Numbered from the stretch's first letter, positions 18,663 to 27,779 are shown. The stretch is 64,000 nucleotides of DNA from Streptomyces althioticus (GCA_014649355.1 BMSW01000002.1:1-64000); one strand, 5' to 3'. Program-made: numbers and translations. The notes: a model not told the origin generated them from the letters alone.

Positions 18663-19673
18663 ATGACACTCCTTGTCCTCCCCTGTCTGCTGTTGCTCTG
18701 GTGCTGGCTCAAGTACGGCCTGCTGCCGTTGCGGTGGCAGAACTCCTACCTCGCCGGCCCCGATGCCCCGTTGCAACGCGCGTGCAGGGCTGCCGCCCGG
18801 GGCCGCTGGGAGCCCGCGGCCCGGCTCTTCGAGGACACCGGCCAGGACTGGGAGCGCCGCTCCCTGTACGCCCAGCGGTTGGGGGAGGTCGCCGCCAGAG
18901 GGAGCGACCGTTGGCTGAAGGCATGGGAGGAGGCCCGGCCCGAAGACCCGGACGCCGCGCTCGTGGTGGCGCGCGCCAGAGTTTCGTACGCGTGGGAGCT
19001 GCGAGGCGGTGCGCGTGCGCACAGTACGTCGCAGAGCCAGTTCGATGGATTCCATCGGGAGTTGCTGGCGTCGCAGGACGACATCGGGCGGGCTTTGGCC
19101 CTGTGTCCCGGCGATCCCACCCCGCTCGTGGCGGAGCTCTGGAGGGCGCGCGGACTGGGCTACTCCCACCAGGAGATGGACGCGCTGTGGTCGCAGATCA
19201 CGGCCCTGGCACCGCATCACTTCGAAGCGCACACCAGTGCCCTGCAATACTGGACCGCGAAGTGGCGAGGCTCGCATCAGCTCGCGCGGGAGTTCGCCGA
19301 GCGGTCGGCTGCGGGTGCGCCGCCGGGGAGCCTGCTGGCCGTGTTGCCGTTGATCGCCTGGTATGAGAGTCACATGGACGAGCCGGGTCGTGTCGAATTT
19401 TGCGGCTCTGAGGTGCGTGTACTGGTTGACGCGGCACTCGCCGACGCGGCACTCGCTGACCCGGATCACCCGAGGCTTGCGGAAGTACGGCACCTGTTGG
19501 GGTACTTCCTGTACCAGCGGGGCCGGTACAGGGCGGCCAGGAAGCAGTTCCGCCATGTCGACGGCTTCACGGAGGCACTCCCGTGGCGGTACTCACCCGT
19601 GACGCCGCTGCACTACCGAGCAGTCCGTACGAAGACGGGCCGCAGGGCACTCACGGAACGCCGGATGGGCTGA
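18663..19673 (+). CDS. Membrane-anchored helical-repeat (TPR-like) hypothetical protein
   Basis: A 336-residue protein. Residues 1-22 form a hydrophobic segment (MTLLVLPCLLLLWCWLKYGL) that could be an uncleaved signal anchor. The rest is a string of amphipathic helices in TPR style: QRACRAAARGRWEPAARLFE, then DPDAALVVARARVSYAWELR, and near the end LLGYFLYQRGRYRAARKQF. The DAALADAALADPDHP stretch is a short internal duplication of DAALA. TPR folds mediate protein contacts; the partner is unknown. ATG 18663 is chosen because GAAGGGA lies upstream and the hydrophobic start is sensible there. Confidence 0.6.
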   Translation: MTLLVLPCLLLLWCWLKYGLLPLRWQNSYLAGPDAPLQRACRAAARGRWEPAARLFEDTGQDWERRSLYAQRLGEVAARGSDRWLKAWEEARPEDPDAALVVARARVSYAWELRGGARAHSTSQSQFDGFHRELLASQDDIGRALALCPGDPTPLVAELWRARGLGYSHQEMDALWSQITALAPHHFEAHTSALQYWTAKWRGSHQLAREFAERSAAGAPPGSLLAVLPLIAWYESHMDEPGRVEFCGSEVRVLVDAALADAALADPDHPRLAEVRHLLGYFLYQRGRYRAARKQFRHVDGFTEALPWRYSPVTPLHYRAVRTKTGRRALTERRMG

Positions 19674-19850
19674 ACGGGTATCCGTCACCCGGCCGTCGGC
19701 ACGCGGAGGCGGGCTGAGTCGATTCGCACGGATCACCGTGCGGTCCAATCGACATATCGAGCTTCTCGGGTAGCCGGCCTCGAACGCAGCCGCCGCACGT
19801 CCCGCACGCATCCGAGGGCTGCTGTCAGTGCCACCAGCGATGATGCTGGT

Positions 19851-20036
19851 ATGACGATCACCATGCGCGGCTACGGCTTCACCTGGACTGACCCCGACGG
19901 GACCCCGCGCGCCTCCGCCGTCGCCTACAACGAAGTCTCCGCCGGCCGGCGGCGGTAGGAACTGCAGAGGACCGGGGCCACCGACATCGAGAGAGTCGAA
20001 GTGAAGCCCGACGAGCTGCCGGCTCCGCCGCGCTGC
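19851..20036 (+). pseudogene. Small conserved ORF interrupted by an amber codon
   Basis: From ATG 19851 the frame reads MTITMRGYGFTWTDPDGTPR, then ASAVAYNEVSAGRRR, meets TAG at 19956, and continues in the same frame with ELQRTGATDIERVEVKPDEL. The two halves together look like one small protein of about 60 residues, because the second half reads as a natural continuation (helix, then a Val-rich strand). A single-base change creating TAG is the simplest explanation. Confidence 0.4.
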
Positions 20037-20189
20037 CCCCTCGGGGCAGCCGCGGCCGGGGCGGGTCGTGCTCAGCGCGGCCGGGCGGGATGTGCGCGCA
20101 GCGTTTTGCGGGCGGCGCGGTGGTCGTGGGCCACGAGCGTCGGCGCGGCCACCGCGCCCAGCACGTCTGCGTCATACGTCGTCGCCTGG

Positions 20190-20740
20190 GATGCTCAGCT
20201 GCATCCGGGTCCGGTGGAAGTGCTCCCAGTCCATGACCAGGCGGAAGCGCCGGTGCGCCTCCAGACGTTCCACGACGGCCGGCTGTTGGCCGCGATAGAC
20301 CTGTGCGTCACCGGACTGCGCGAGTTCTGCGAGGGCGAGGCGGACATCGTCGACGTCCCGGCCGGTGGCGGCCGCCAGGCGGTCGAGGGAGGTGAGGACC
20401 TCCTGCGGTTCATGTCCCGGGCGTGCAGGACCTCGTTGATGGTGAGTTCGACGCTGGTGGCGGCGCCGGTGGTGCCCTTGACCTCGACGTGGCGTTCCTC
20501 GGTGCTGCGGAGGCCTCGCAGGTAGTAGGGCTTGCCGAGCTTCTCGACCGTCCAGCCCTGCCCTTCGTAGTGGGCGGTGGCCAGTTGTTCGGCGTGCTCC
20601 TCGATGGCCTTGCGCCTCTTGGGGTCGGAGATGTAGCCGGCGCCGCGGCGTCGGCGCTGCGGTCCCTGCCACCAGCCGCACGGACCCGTCTCCTGCGGAT
20701 TGTGACCTCTCGGTAACTCGCCTCGGCTGCGTGACCTCGG
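20190..20740 (-). pseudogene. Decayed DUF3883-like gene joined to another relic
   Basis: The leftward frame first reads SDPKRRKAIEEHAEQLATAH and HVEVKGTTGAATSVELTINE, which resembles the nuclease-like DUF3883 core (E-x-K: VEVKGT). It breaks near 20420. A second frame then encodes EVLTSLDRLAAATGRDVDDV and RRFRLVMDWEHFHRTRMQL, a different short family resembling DUF6042. Neither part is complete, so this is a chimeric relic. Confidence 0.45.
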
Positions 20741-21073
20741 CTTACCCGGCGTAACATTCGGCAAGTTGATCACGCTCTCAAGGTGAGCCGGTTATCACCG
20801 GTGTTACGTCGCAGCGCCCACACGTCCGTTGTGGGCTGCACGGCACCGGGCGCACGCTCCCTGCCGGGGAGTGGGCCCGCCTGTGTGACCACGCACCGGG
20901 AACTGGCCTGCCTAGTTCCGGCAGGAAGGAATTCGCCGAGAATCGCCCCTCCGTCATGGTTTGCGCCTCGTCCTGTTCGTCGATCGCTGACCGCCGCTGC
21001 CGTTCACAGAAAAGCCACGCCTTCCTTGATAGCTACGAAAGTCCGGTCCGCGCCGCCCCGGCATGCCCGCACC

Positions 21074-22282
21074 GTGTCCCACGGCCGGGTACGGGGTGTG
21101 TATCTCCCCCGGCTCGCGGACGCGGCCGCGTCCTCCATGGCCACCTACGGCATCCCCTTGCTGGTGCTGGGGACGACGAACTCCTCGTCACTGACCGGGA
21201 TCGCCTTCATGCTGGCGTGGGCGCCCCGGCTGTGCACGTTCAGTCTGGCCGGCATGGCCGTCGACCGGTTCGGGCCCGCACGGATTTTCCGGCTGGCTGC
21301 CACGGCCCGGGCGCTGGTGGCGGGGCTCGCGGCGCCCACATTGGGCATGACCGACCTCAAGACGGCCTCGAGCCTGGTACTGCTCCTGGCGGCGTGTGCG
21401 GGGTGCCTGACCCAGTTCAGCTTCATCGCGGCCGAGAGCATGGGCGCGGTGGCCAGCCGGGAGGCCGGCGGCGCGGCACACCGTGTCCAGTCGGTCCTGC
21501 TGGGCATCGACCAGACAGCCGCTCTGGCCGGCCCCGCAGCGGGCGGCCTCCTGCTGCAGCAGGCCGGCTCCAGCGGCATGCTCGCGGTGATCAGCGGCTT
21601 GTCGATACTCACGGCCGTCATCGCCCCGGGCACACGTCACGCGCCCCCGGCACCACAAGCAACCGGGCCCGGAACACGGAGGTGGCGGACCGGCTGGTCC
21701 ACCCTGCGCGCGCTGCCGAGGCTCGCGTGGCTGGTGGCCGGGCTGGCACTGTCCAACCTGGCCCTCGGTCTCCTGGAAGCGGCGACCCCCGTGATCGTGG
21801 TGAAGCAACTCGGCCAGTCCAGCGCCTCGGTCGGTCTGGTGTGGTCCTGCGCGGCAGCCGCTTCACTGCTCGCGGTGAGCACCTGCCGCTTCACGATCGA
21901 CCGGTGGGGACTGACGAGGGTGGGCCGCTGTGCTGCTCTGGTGACCATCGTGCCGTGCTTCCTCGTCGCGCACGCCGGCTCCTACCCCGCCTACCTGATC
22001 CTGGCCGCCGTCTTCATGGCCGGCGACAGCGTCCTGGCCGTCGTACTGCGCACTCTTCGATCCGACCTCATCCCTGCCGCAGTCTTCGGCAGCACCCTGT
22101 CCGTGACCGTGCTGATCCTGCTCCTGCCCTACCCCCTCGCCGGCATCCTCATGGCACTCGTCGACCCGGCAGACATAGACACCCTGATCACCGTCTGCGC
22201 CATCCTGCAATGCATCGGCCTCGCCTGCGCCTTCACCCGCAGCACCCGCCCCCGGCCGCGCCACGGCAAGCACCGCAAATGA
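21074..22282 (+). CDS. MFS-type transporter
   Basis: About 400 residues with roughly 11-12 hydrophobic segments: MATYGIPLLVLGTTNSSSLT at the first helix, AWAPRLCTFSLAGMAVDRFG with the loop 2-3 motif (MAVDRFG, a weak motif A), then WLVAGLALSNLALGLLEAAT and ILILLLPYPLAGILMALVDP in the second half. It is likely a proton-driven efflux pump; the substrate is unknown. I use GTG 21074 (VSHGRVRGVYLPRLAD); the frame is open up to 20783, but the upstream 97 residues are Arg/Pro-rich and do not look like a transporter. It is not clearly linked to the antimycin genes, from which decayed DNA separates it. Confidence 0.7.
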   Translation: MSHGRVRGVYLPRLADAAASSMATYGIPLLVLGTTNSSSLTGIAFMLAWAPRLCTFSLAGMAVDRFGPARIFRLAATARALVAGLAAPTLGMTDLKTASSLVLLLAACAGCLTQFSFIAAESMGAVASREAGGAAHRVQSVLLGIDQTAALAGPAAGGLLLQQAGSSGMLAVISGLSILTAVIAPGTRHAPPAPQATGPGTRRWRTGWSTLRALPRLAWLVAGLALSNLALGLLEAATPVIVVKQLGQSSASVGLVWSCAAAASLLAVSTCRFTIDRWGLTRVGRCAALVTIVPCFLVAHAGSYPAYLILAAVFMAGDSVLAVVLRTLRSDLIPAAVFGSTLSVTVLILLLPYPLAGILMALVDPADIDTLITVCAILQCIGLACAFTRSTRPRPRHGKHRK

Positions 22283-22645
22283 GGTCGACCCGCACACACG
22301 GCACTGCGTCCGTCCGGCATCCGGTCAACGCGGCCCGGCGTCGGGGGCTTCGCGGAATGAACCCGGCAAGCATGCCCGCCCGGACTGCCTGGAGAGCAGC
22401 CTCCGCCCCACCCGGACCATCAGAAAGAACGTCAGGCAGCACGGCGGAACACGGCGGCGGGTCCGACGACACCACGCCCTGACTCGCCGCGGACCCTCTC
22501 GACCGGGTCGTCACCGCCGACGGCGTCACCGGCACCGAGCAGCTGCGGATTCGCTGTCGCTGCGTGACACCGCGAGGATCCCCAGCTGCCGTTCGCGGAA
22601 CTCCTCTCAAAACCTGCGTGCTCTGTAGCCCACACTGAGTCTCCC
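22283..22645. other. Intergenic stretch between convergent genes
   Basis: No supported gene is seen. Frames here are shadows, and no strong hairpin was spotted. Confidence 0.3.
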
Positions 22646-23332
22646 TCAGGTGTGCGGGACCGCTACGGCCGTGGCGATCAGGCCGAGCTCCGTCGTCCAT
22701 CGGCCTTCGAAGTGGTCGAGACGGTGGCCGCCCACTTGGGGGCCGGGGACGAGGAGCGCCGCGCGAAAGCGGCCGTCCTCGGAGAGTTCGATGTCGGCCT
22801 CCGTGAAGTCGAGCCACTCTTGGGTGAGGGGGAACCACGCCTTGTAGACGGATTCCTTGGCGCTGAACAGCAGCCGGTCCCAGTGCACGTCAGGGCGCCG
22901 GTCGGAGAGCCGCCGCAGCCGGTCCACCTCGGCCGGTAGGGACACCGTCGCCAGTACCTCGTCGGGCAACGGCCGGTGCACCTCGACGTCTATGCCGAGC
23001 GAGACCAGATCCGCTGCGCGGACAAGCGCGGCGGCGCAGTAGTCGTCGCAGTGGGTCATGCTGCCGACCAGTCCGGCCGGCCAACATGGGGCGCCACGCT
23101 CCCCCGACAGGACCGGCTGCGGCGGCACACCGAGCTTCTCCATGGCGCGCCGGGCGCAGGAGCGCACGACGGCGAACTCCCGCCGTCGTTTGGCGACCGC
23201 ACGCGTCATGAGCGCCGCTTCCTCGGGGAAGAGCGCGAGGTCCGCGTCGTCCTGACCGTAGGCCTCCACCGTTACGACGGCCGGAGGCAGCAGTTGCTCG
23301 ATCACTCGGGGCAGGATACGCCGCAGGCTCAT
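22646..23332 (-). CDS. 4'-phosphopantetheinyl transferase, Sfp/EntD type
   Basis: A 228-residue protein that moves the phosphopantetheine arm of CoA onto carrier proteins. EntD-like features are LFPEEAALMTRAVAKRRREF, then CARRAMEKLG, PVLSGERGAPCWPAGLVGSM, the Mg-binding region SLGIDVEVHRPLPDEVL (the xGxDxE type motif) and the second motif LLFSAKESVYKAWFPLT (W/F-S-x-K-E-x-x-x-K). The start ATG at 23332 fits the family length; further upstream codons are a shadow of a transposase relic. It is a second such enzyme besides AntQ and could serve primary or other secondary pathways. Weak ribosome-binding site. Confidence 0.85.
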   Translation of the reverse strand: MSLRRILPRVIEQLLPPAVVTVEAYGQDDADLALFPEEAALMTRAVAKRRREFAVVRSCARRAMEKLGVPPQPVLSGERGAPCWPAGLVGSMTHCDDYCAAALVRAADLVSLGIDVEVHRPLPDEVLATVSLPAEVDRLRRLSDRRPDVHWDRLLFSAKESVYKAWFPLTQEWLDFTEADIELSEDGRFRAALLVPGPQVGGHRLDHFEGRWTTELGLIATAVAVPHT

Positions 23333-23399
23333 TGGCGGATGTGACCGCCGACGCCACTCGCGTGGGTAACCCACCGAAACCACCCGACCCGATCGTTTC

Positions 23400-23600
23400 A
23401 AGGACCATCGGCGGGAACGCATCGAGGCCACCCGCACCTCCTGCCACGAGATGACCGCTCTGGCCGACCTCGTCCACCGCTTCGCCGTGCTGCTGGATCC
23501 CGCCGACGGCAGTGCCACCCTGCTGAGCACCTGGATCACCTCGGTCCAGGCCGAGGACCTGCCCCACCTGCATGCCTTCACCCGGGGCCTCGAGAAGCGA
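23400..23600 (+). pseudogene. ISL3-family transposase fragment
   Basis: The rightward frame reads MTALADLVHRFAVLLDPADG, then LLSTWITSVQAEDLPHLHAF and TRGLEK. This is the late part of the ISL3-type transposase domain (pattern LxxWxxxVxAxDLPxLHxFxRGL). Homology stops abruptly after LEK, so the catalytic end is missing. It is not collinear with the ISL3 relic at 16950-17098. Confidence 0.6.
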
Positions 23601-23811
23601 AAGCGCCGTGCACTTGCGCCGGCCGGTGACACGACCGGCTGGTGTTCGGCCGGCGATATCTGTGGGGAGCTGTTCGTCCCATTCATGCCCCGGTCGCGAA
23701 CGCCCGGAAATCACGACGGAGGATGTCGGGTTAAGACGTGATCATGGAGTGGAAGAGCCCGAGCCGAGGACGGACGCGGGTCAGGAACGCACGAACAGAT
23801 GAGGGACCTTC

Positions 23812-24747
23812 ATGGAACGCACGCCCGACACGCCGGCTCCGGACCTCCGGGGCAAGATCGCGCTGGTCGCAGGTGCCACTCGGGGGGCCGGGCGAGCCAT
23901 CGCCGTCCAGCTGGGCGCGGCGGGGGCGACGGTCTACGTCACCGGCCGCACGACCCGGGAACGCCGCTCGGAGTACAACCGGGCCGAGACGATCGAGGAG
24001 ACCGCGGAGCTGGTCACGGAGGCGGGCGGAACCGGGATCGCGGTGCCGACCGACCACCTGGTGCCCGAGCAGGTCCGCGCGCTCGCCGACCGCGTCGACA
24101 CCGAGCAGGGGCGGCTCGACTTACTGGTCAACGACGTCTGGGGCGGTGAGCGGCTGTTCGAGTTCGACAAGAAGGTGTGGGAGCACGATCTCGACGCAGG
24201 GCTGCGGCTGATGCGGCTCGGCGTGGACACCCACGCGATCTCCAGCCACTTCCTGCTGCCTCTGCTGGTACGTCGGCCCGGCGGGCTCGTGGTGGAGATG
24301 ACCGATGGGACAGCCGCGTACAACAGCAGCCATTACCGCAACTCGTACTTCTACGACCTGGTCAAGAACAGCGTACTGCGCATGGGGTACGTGCTGGCGC
24401 AGGAGCTGAGGCCGTACGGCGGGACGGCGGTGACGCTCACACCGGGCTGGATGCGTTCGGAGATGATGCTCGAGACGCTCGGTGTCACCGAGGGCAACTG
24501 GCGCGACGCACTGACCGAGGTGCCGCACTTCTGCATCTCGGAAAGCCCCGCGTACGTGGGCCGCGCGGTCGCGGCGCTGGCAGGTGACACGGATGTCGCG
24601 CGCTGGAACGGCCAGTCGGTCTCCAGCGGGCAGCTCGCTCAGGAGTACGGCTTCACCGACCTCGACGGCTCACGCCCCGACTGCTGGCGCTATCTGGTGG
24701 AAGTGCAGGAGGCGGGCAAACCCGCCGACCCGTCCGGGTACCGGTGA
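23812..24747 (+). CDS. SDR family oxidoreductase
   Basis: A 311-residue classical short-chain dehydrogenase. The Rossmann motif is ALVAGATRGAGRAIAVQLGA (GxxxGxG variant with Thr-Arg-Gly-Ala). The Asn-Ala-Gly segment is replaced by LLVNDVWGGERLFEFDK. The catalytic area is TDGTAAYNSSHYRNSYFYDL, where Tyr and a Lys (DLVKNSVLRMGY) sit a little outside the usual YxxxK spacing. Such divergent SDRs with NDVWGG are common in actinomycetes and are annotated only generically. ATG 23812 has GAGGGA 7 nt upstream. It is followed by a strong hairpin and is monocistronic. Confidence 0.75.
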   Translation: MERTPDTPAPDLRGKIALVAGATRGAGRAIAVQLGAAGATVYVTGRTTRERRSEYNRAETIEETAELVTEAGGTGIAVPTDHLVPEQVRALADRVDTEQGRLDLLVNDVWGGERLFEFDKKVWEHDLDAGLRLMRLGVDTHAISSHFLLPLLVRRPGGLVVEMTDGTAAYNSSHYRNSYFYDLVKNSVLRMGYVLAQELRPYGGTAVTLTPGWMRSEMMLETLGVTEGNWRDALTEVPHFCISESPAYVGRAVAALAGDTDVARWNGQSVSSGQLAQEYGFTDLDGSRPDCWRYLVEVQEAGKPADPSGYR

Positions 24748-24764
24748 CCGTACCTTCCCGGACG

Positions 24765-24802
24765 GGCACCTGTACGGCCCGTCATCGGCCCGTACAGGTG
24801 CC
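24765..24802 (+). terminator. Hairpin terminator after the SDR gene
   Basis: The 13-base arms GGCACCTGTACGG (24765-24777) and CCGTACAGGTGCC (24790-24802) are perfect complements around a 12-base loop, 18 nt after the SDR stop. No U-run follows, which is normal for Streptomyces terminators. Confidence 0.7.
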
Positions 24803-24979
24803 AACCTCGCGCGTCGCCAACGCACTTGCCCGGCATCCCATGTCACGGAGGGTGCCGGGCGGCCAGCACGCCCCGGATCAGGCTCAGCAGCCGGATACCG
24901 GGTCCAGCGTCGCTGGCGATCACCAGACACCCCATACCCGGGCCGGCCGCCGCACGGCGCATGGGACCGATGTTCCGGT

Positions 24980-25662
24980 CGACCGCTTCCGGCCCCTCGA
25001 TCCGGGCCAGTTCGTCACGCCGGGCCTCGACAGCTTGCCGATGCCGGCTACGGCGTCAGCACCCCGTTCCGGCTCGGTCTCCACGAGCGAGGGCTGACCT
25101 ACGTCCTGGCGCTGACCGGGAAGGAAAGTCGCCCACCCGGAGCATGCCGGGCCGCACCAGCCTGCTGACGGCGGGCTCGGGCCGCCGACGCTTCCTCGCT
25201 ACCGCACCCCGCCGCGAGCCGTCTCGGTCCTCGCCGCGCAGGCGAGTGCCGGCTGGTTCACCGAGATGACCTGGCGCCAGGGCAGCATAGGCCGACGACC
25301 TCACGGTTCGCGGTCCTGACGGTCCGTCCTGCGAGCAAGCGGTCCCTGGCCGCGGCCCAGGAGGGCGGGCAGCGGCCGCAACCGCGGGACGGTGTCCTGC
25401 CCACCCGGACGCCCCTGGTCGCATGGCCGGACGGCCACGACACCCCGACGGACTGCTGGATATCGCACCTCCCCGTCACCACCACGGTCGCCGACCTGGT
25501 GCGGTGCGCGAAGATGCGCGGGCGGATCGAGCACGACTACCGCGAACTGAAGCACGGTCTGGGTCTGTACCACGCCGCCTGGCTCGACCGCTGCCGTCCA
25601 GGCCGGGGCGGGGACCTCGGTGGAGGATGCTCTCGCAGCCGTGACGTCGTGGCAGCCGCCGC
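24980..25662 (+). pseudogene. Decayed IS701-family transposase
   Basis: Recognisable blocks in different rightward frames: LADAGYGVSTPFRLGLHERG with LTYVLALTGKE, then FAVLTVRPASKRSLAAAQEG, PTDCWISHLPVTTTVADLVR and MRGRIEHDYRELKHGLGLYH (the conserved Glu block of the IS701/IS4-like DDE domain). At least three frameshifts and an altered end make it inactive. It reaches to within 15 bp of the antP stop codon and so marks the left edge of the antimycin cluster. Confidence 0.7.
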
Positions 25663-25674
25663 GTGACGGCCAGC

Positions 25675-26934
25675 TCAGGTCACCGGTCCCACGCTGGGAG
25701 GAGCCGGGTCGTACGCGCCCTCCACGATGAGGTCACGCAGGCGCGTAGCGGCGGTGAGCAGGTCCCCGTGGCTGGTGAAGAGGGCGTTGACGCCGAAGCG
25801 GAGCAGGTCGGGCGCGCGCATGTCGGCCACGACACCGCGCCCGGCCAGGGCGACGGCCAGTCCGTGGGCGTGGGGGTGGCGCAGGGTGACCTGGCTGCCG
25901 CGGCGCCCGGGGTCGGAGGGGGTGACGGAGGTGAAGCCCAGGGGCGCGAGGAGTTCGTCCGCGCAGCGCAGGAGGAAGCCCGTCAGGGACAGGCTCTTGG
26001 CGCGGACCTGGTGCAGGTCGACGCCGTCGAAGGCGGTGAGGGCCGCTTCGAGGGCGAGCAGGGACAGGATCGGCGGGGTTCCGATGCGGGCGCGGGCGAT
26101 GCCGGGCGCGGGGGTGTAGTCCCGCGCCAGGGCGAACGGGGCGGCGTGGCCGGTCCAGCCGGGCAGCGGTGTCTCCAGCGCGGCGTGATGGCGCTGTGCC
26201 ACGTAGAGGAAGGCGGGGGCGCCCGGGCCGCCGGAGAGGAACTTGTAGCCGCAGCCGACCGCCAGGTCCACGCCGAGGGCGTCGACCTCCAGGAGCAGGG
26301 CGCCGGCGGCGTGGCACAGATCCCACAGTGCGAGGGCGCCCGCCTCGTGAGCGGCCCGGGTCAGGGCCCCCGTGTCGTACAGCTCCCCGGTGCGGAAGTC
26401 GACGGGCGAGTAGCTGACGACGGCGACCCGCCGGCCCTCGTCGGCGAGGAAGTGCGGGAGGTCCGGCGGCGGCACGTGCCGTACCTGGAGGCCGCGGCGG
26501 CGGGCGACCGCGTCGGCCAGGTAGCGGTCGGTGGGGAAGTGCCCGGGGTCGGTGACCAGCAGTGGGCGGTCCGGGCGGAGCGCGGCGGCGGCGTCGAGCG
26601 CGGTGAACAACTGCACGCTGGTGGAGTCGCCCGCGACCGTCTGCCCCGGCGCGGCCCCGATGAGCGTGCCGATGGCGTCGCCCACGCGCAGTGGCGCCTG
26701 CCACCAGCCGGCCGTGTTCCAGGAGCCGATGAGTGCGGTGCCCCACTGGCGCCGTACGACGTCGTCCAGGGCCGCCGGCACGGCGGCGGGCAGCGGGCCC
26801 AGGGAGTTGCCGTCGAGGTAGACGACGTCCGGTGGGAGCAGGAAGCGTTCGCGGACGGGGGCCAGGGGGTCGTCGGCGTCGAGCCGTGCGGCCTGCTCGC
26901 GCAGGGCGACGGCGTCCGGGAGTGCTGTGGTCAT
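25675..26934 (-). CDS. antP: AntP, kynureninase
   Basis: A 419-residue PLP enzyme that cleaves kynurenine to anthranilate and alanine, supplying the anthranilate starter of antimycin. The kynureninase landmarks are present: substrate-site VVYLDGNSLGPLPAAVPAAL near residue 40, WNTAGWWQAPLRVGDAIG, the PLP-binding area LWDLCHAAGALLLEVDALGV and the Schiff-base lysine in VGCGYKFLSGGPGAPAF. The start ATG (26934) overlaps the antO stop (ATGA), so the two are coupled. antP is found only in long-form antimycin clusters; shorter forms rely on anthranilate from elsewhere. It is the last gene of the leftward antH-antP transcription unit. Confidence 0.92.
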   Translation of the reverse strand: MTTALPDAVALREQAARLDADDPLAPVRERFLLPPDVVYLDGNSLGPLPAAVPAALDDVVRRQWGTALIGSWNTAGWWQAPLRVGDAIGTLIGAAPGQTVAGDSTSVQLFTALDAAAALRPDRPLLVTDPGHFPTDRYLADAVARRRGLQVRHVPPPDLPHFLADEGRRVAVVSYSPVDFRTGELYDTGALTRAAHEAGALALWDLCHAAGALLLEVDALGVDLAVGCGYKFLSGGPGAPAFLYVAQRHHAALETPLPGWTGHAAPFALARDYTPAPGIARARIGTPPILSLLALEAALTAFDGVDLHQVRAKSLSLTGFLLRCADELLAPLGFTSVTPSDPGRRGSQVTLRHPHAHGLAVALAGRGVVADMRAPDLLRFGVNALFTSHGDLLTAATRLRDLIVEGAYDPAPPSVGPVT

Positions 26935-27779
26935 CGGTGTGGGGCCTCCTCGTCCGCGCGGCCGGCGTCCGCCGGGGTGAAGTCGGCTGCCATGTCCCGG
27001 AGGGTGTCGGCGACCGCGCGGGCGCCGGGTGCTCCGGGTTCGATGAGGGTGTAGTGGCCGGTGCCGGGCAGGACGACCGTCCTGAGGTCCCGGTGCACGG
27101 CCGCGTAGTCGCTGAACTGGGTGAGCGGGACCTCCTCGTCGGCGGCGCCGTGCAGCAGCACGGTGGGGACACCGGTGGTCCCGGCGGCGCGCAGCAGGGT
27201 GAGGGGGTCGACCTCGGCCAGACGCTCGGTGAAGTGCTCCTCGCCGCCGAGGAGTTGCAGGGCGGCGTCGTTGCTGAGGCGGTCGCGGCGGGTGGCGGTG
27301 AGGTCGGTGATCGGCGCGAGGGCGAGCACGCTGGTCGGCAGGGTGCGGGTGTGCCAGCGGGAGCCGGGCGGCAGCAGGCCGCGGGCGGCGCACCACAGGG
27401 CCAGGTGCCCGCCGGAGCAGTGGCCGGCCAGGACGTAGGGCCGCCCCTCGGGCAGCGTGTCCACGATGCGGGCGACGTCGTCGAAGGTCTCGGGATAGCC
27501 GCCCGCGCCGCCGGACCGGCGGAAGCCCGGGAGCAGCACGCTGAAGCCCTGCGCGGAGAGCCAGGCAGCGAACGGGGTCAGGTGCATCCGGTCGTAGCGC
27601 CAGTAGCCGCCGTGCAGCAGGATCACCAGCGGGGCGTCGGGATCCTCGGACGGCCAGGCGTCGTAGGACTGGTGGGGGTGGTCCCCGTAGCGGCCGTGCA
27701 CCGGTGCCAGGACCGGCTTCAGGCTCAGGACCCGCTGCTCCTCCTCGGCCGCGAAGGCGGAGATCGTCCTAGACGTCAC
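26931..27779 (-). CDS. antO: AntO, arylformamidase-like alpha/beta hydrolase (predicted N-formyltransferase)
   Basis: A 282-residue alpha/beta hydrolase resembling kynurenine formamidase. It has the oxyanion-hole motif LVILLHGGYWRYDRMHLTPF (HGGYW) near residue 70, a nucleophile elbow VLAGHCSGGHLALW near residue 130, and a C-terminal GTGHYTLIEPG bearing the likely catalytic His. In antimycin work AntO is assigned the N-formylation of 3-aminosalicylate; its homology suggests chemistry on N-formylkynurenine. Oddity: the elbow reads Gly-His-Cys-Ser-Gly-Gly, where relatives usually have Gly-His-Ser-Ala-Gly-Gly, so Cys sits at the nucleophile position. GTG 27779 overlaps the antN stop by 11 nt. Confidence 0.85.
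   Translation of the reverse strand: MTSRTISAFAAEEEQRVLSLKPVLAPVHGRYGDHPHQSYDAWPSEDPDAPLVILLHGGYWRYDRMHLTPFAAWLSAQGFSVLLPGFRRSGGAGGYPETFDDVARIVDTLPEGRPYVLAGHCSGGHLALWCAARGLLPPGSRWHTRTLPTSVLALAPITDLTATRRDRLSNDAALQLLGGEEHFTERLAEVDPLTLLRAAGTTGVPTVLLHGAADEEVPLTQFSDYAAVHRDLRTVVLPGTGHYTLIEPGAPGARAVADTLRDMAADFTPADAGRADEEAPHR

Noticed and set aside
16950..23600. One ISL3 transposase split in two by a 6-kb insertion
   Set aside because: The left relic is the C-terminal end and the right relic is an earlier part of the protein, so the order is wrong for a simple interruption on the same strand.
25733..27172. A 479-codon leftward frame overlapping antP and antO
   Set aside because: It is a shadow frame rich in Arg and Pro without motifs; antP and antO have clear catalytic residues and coupled starts.
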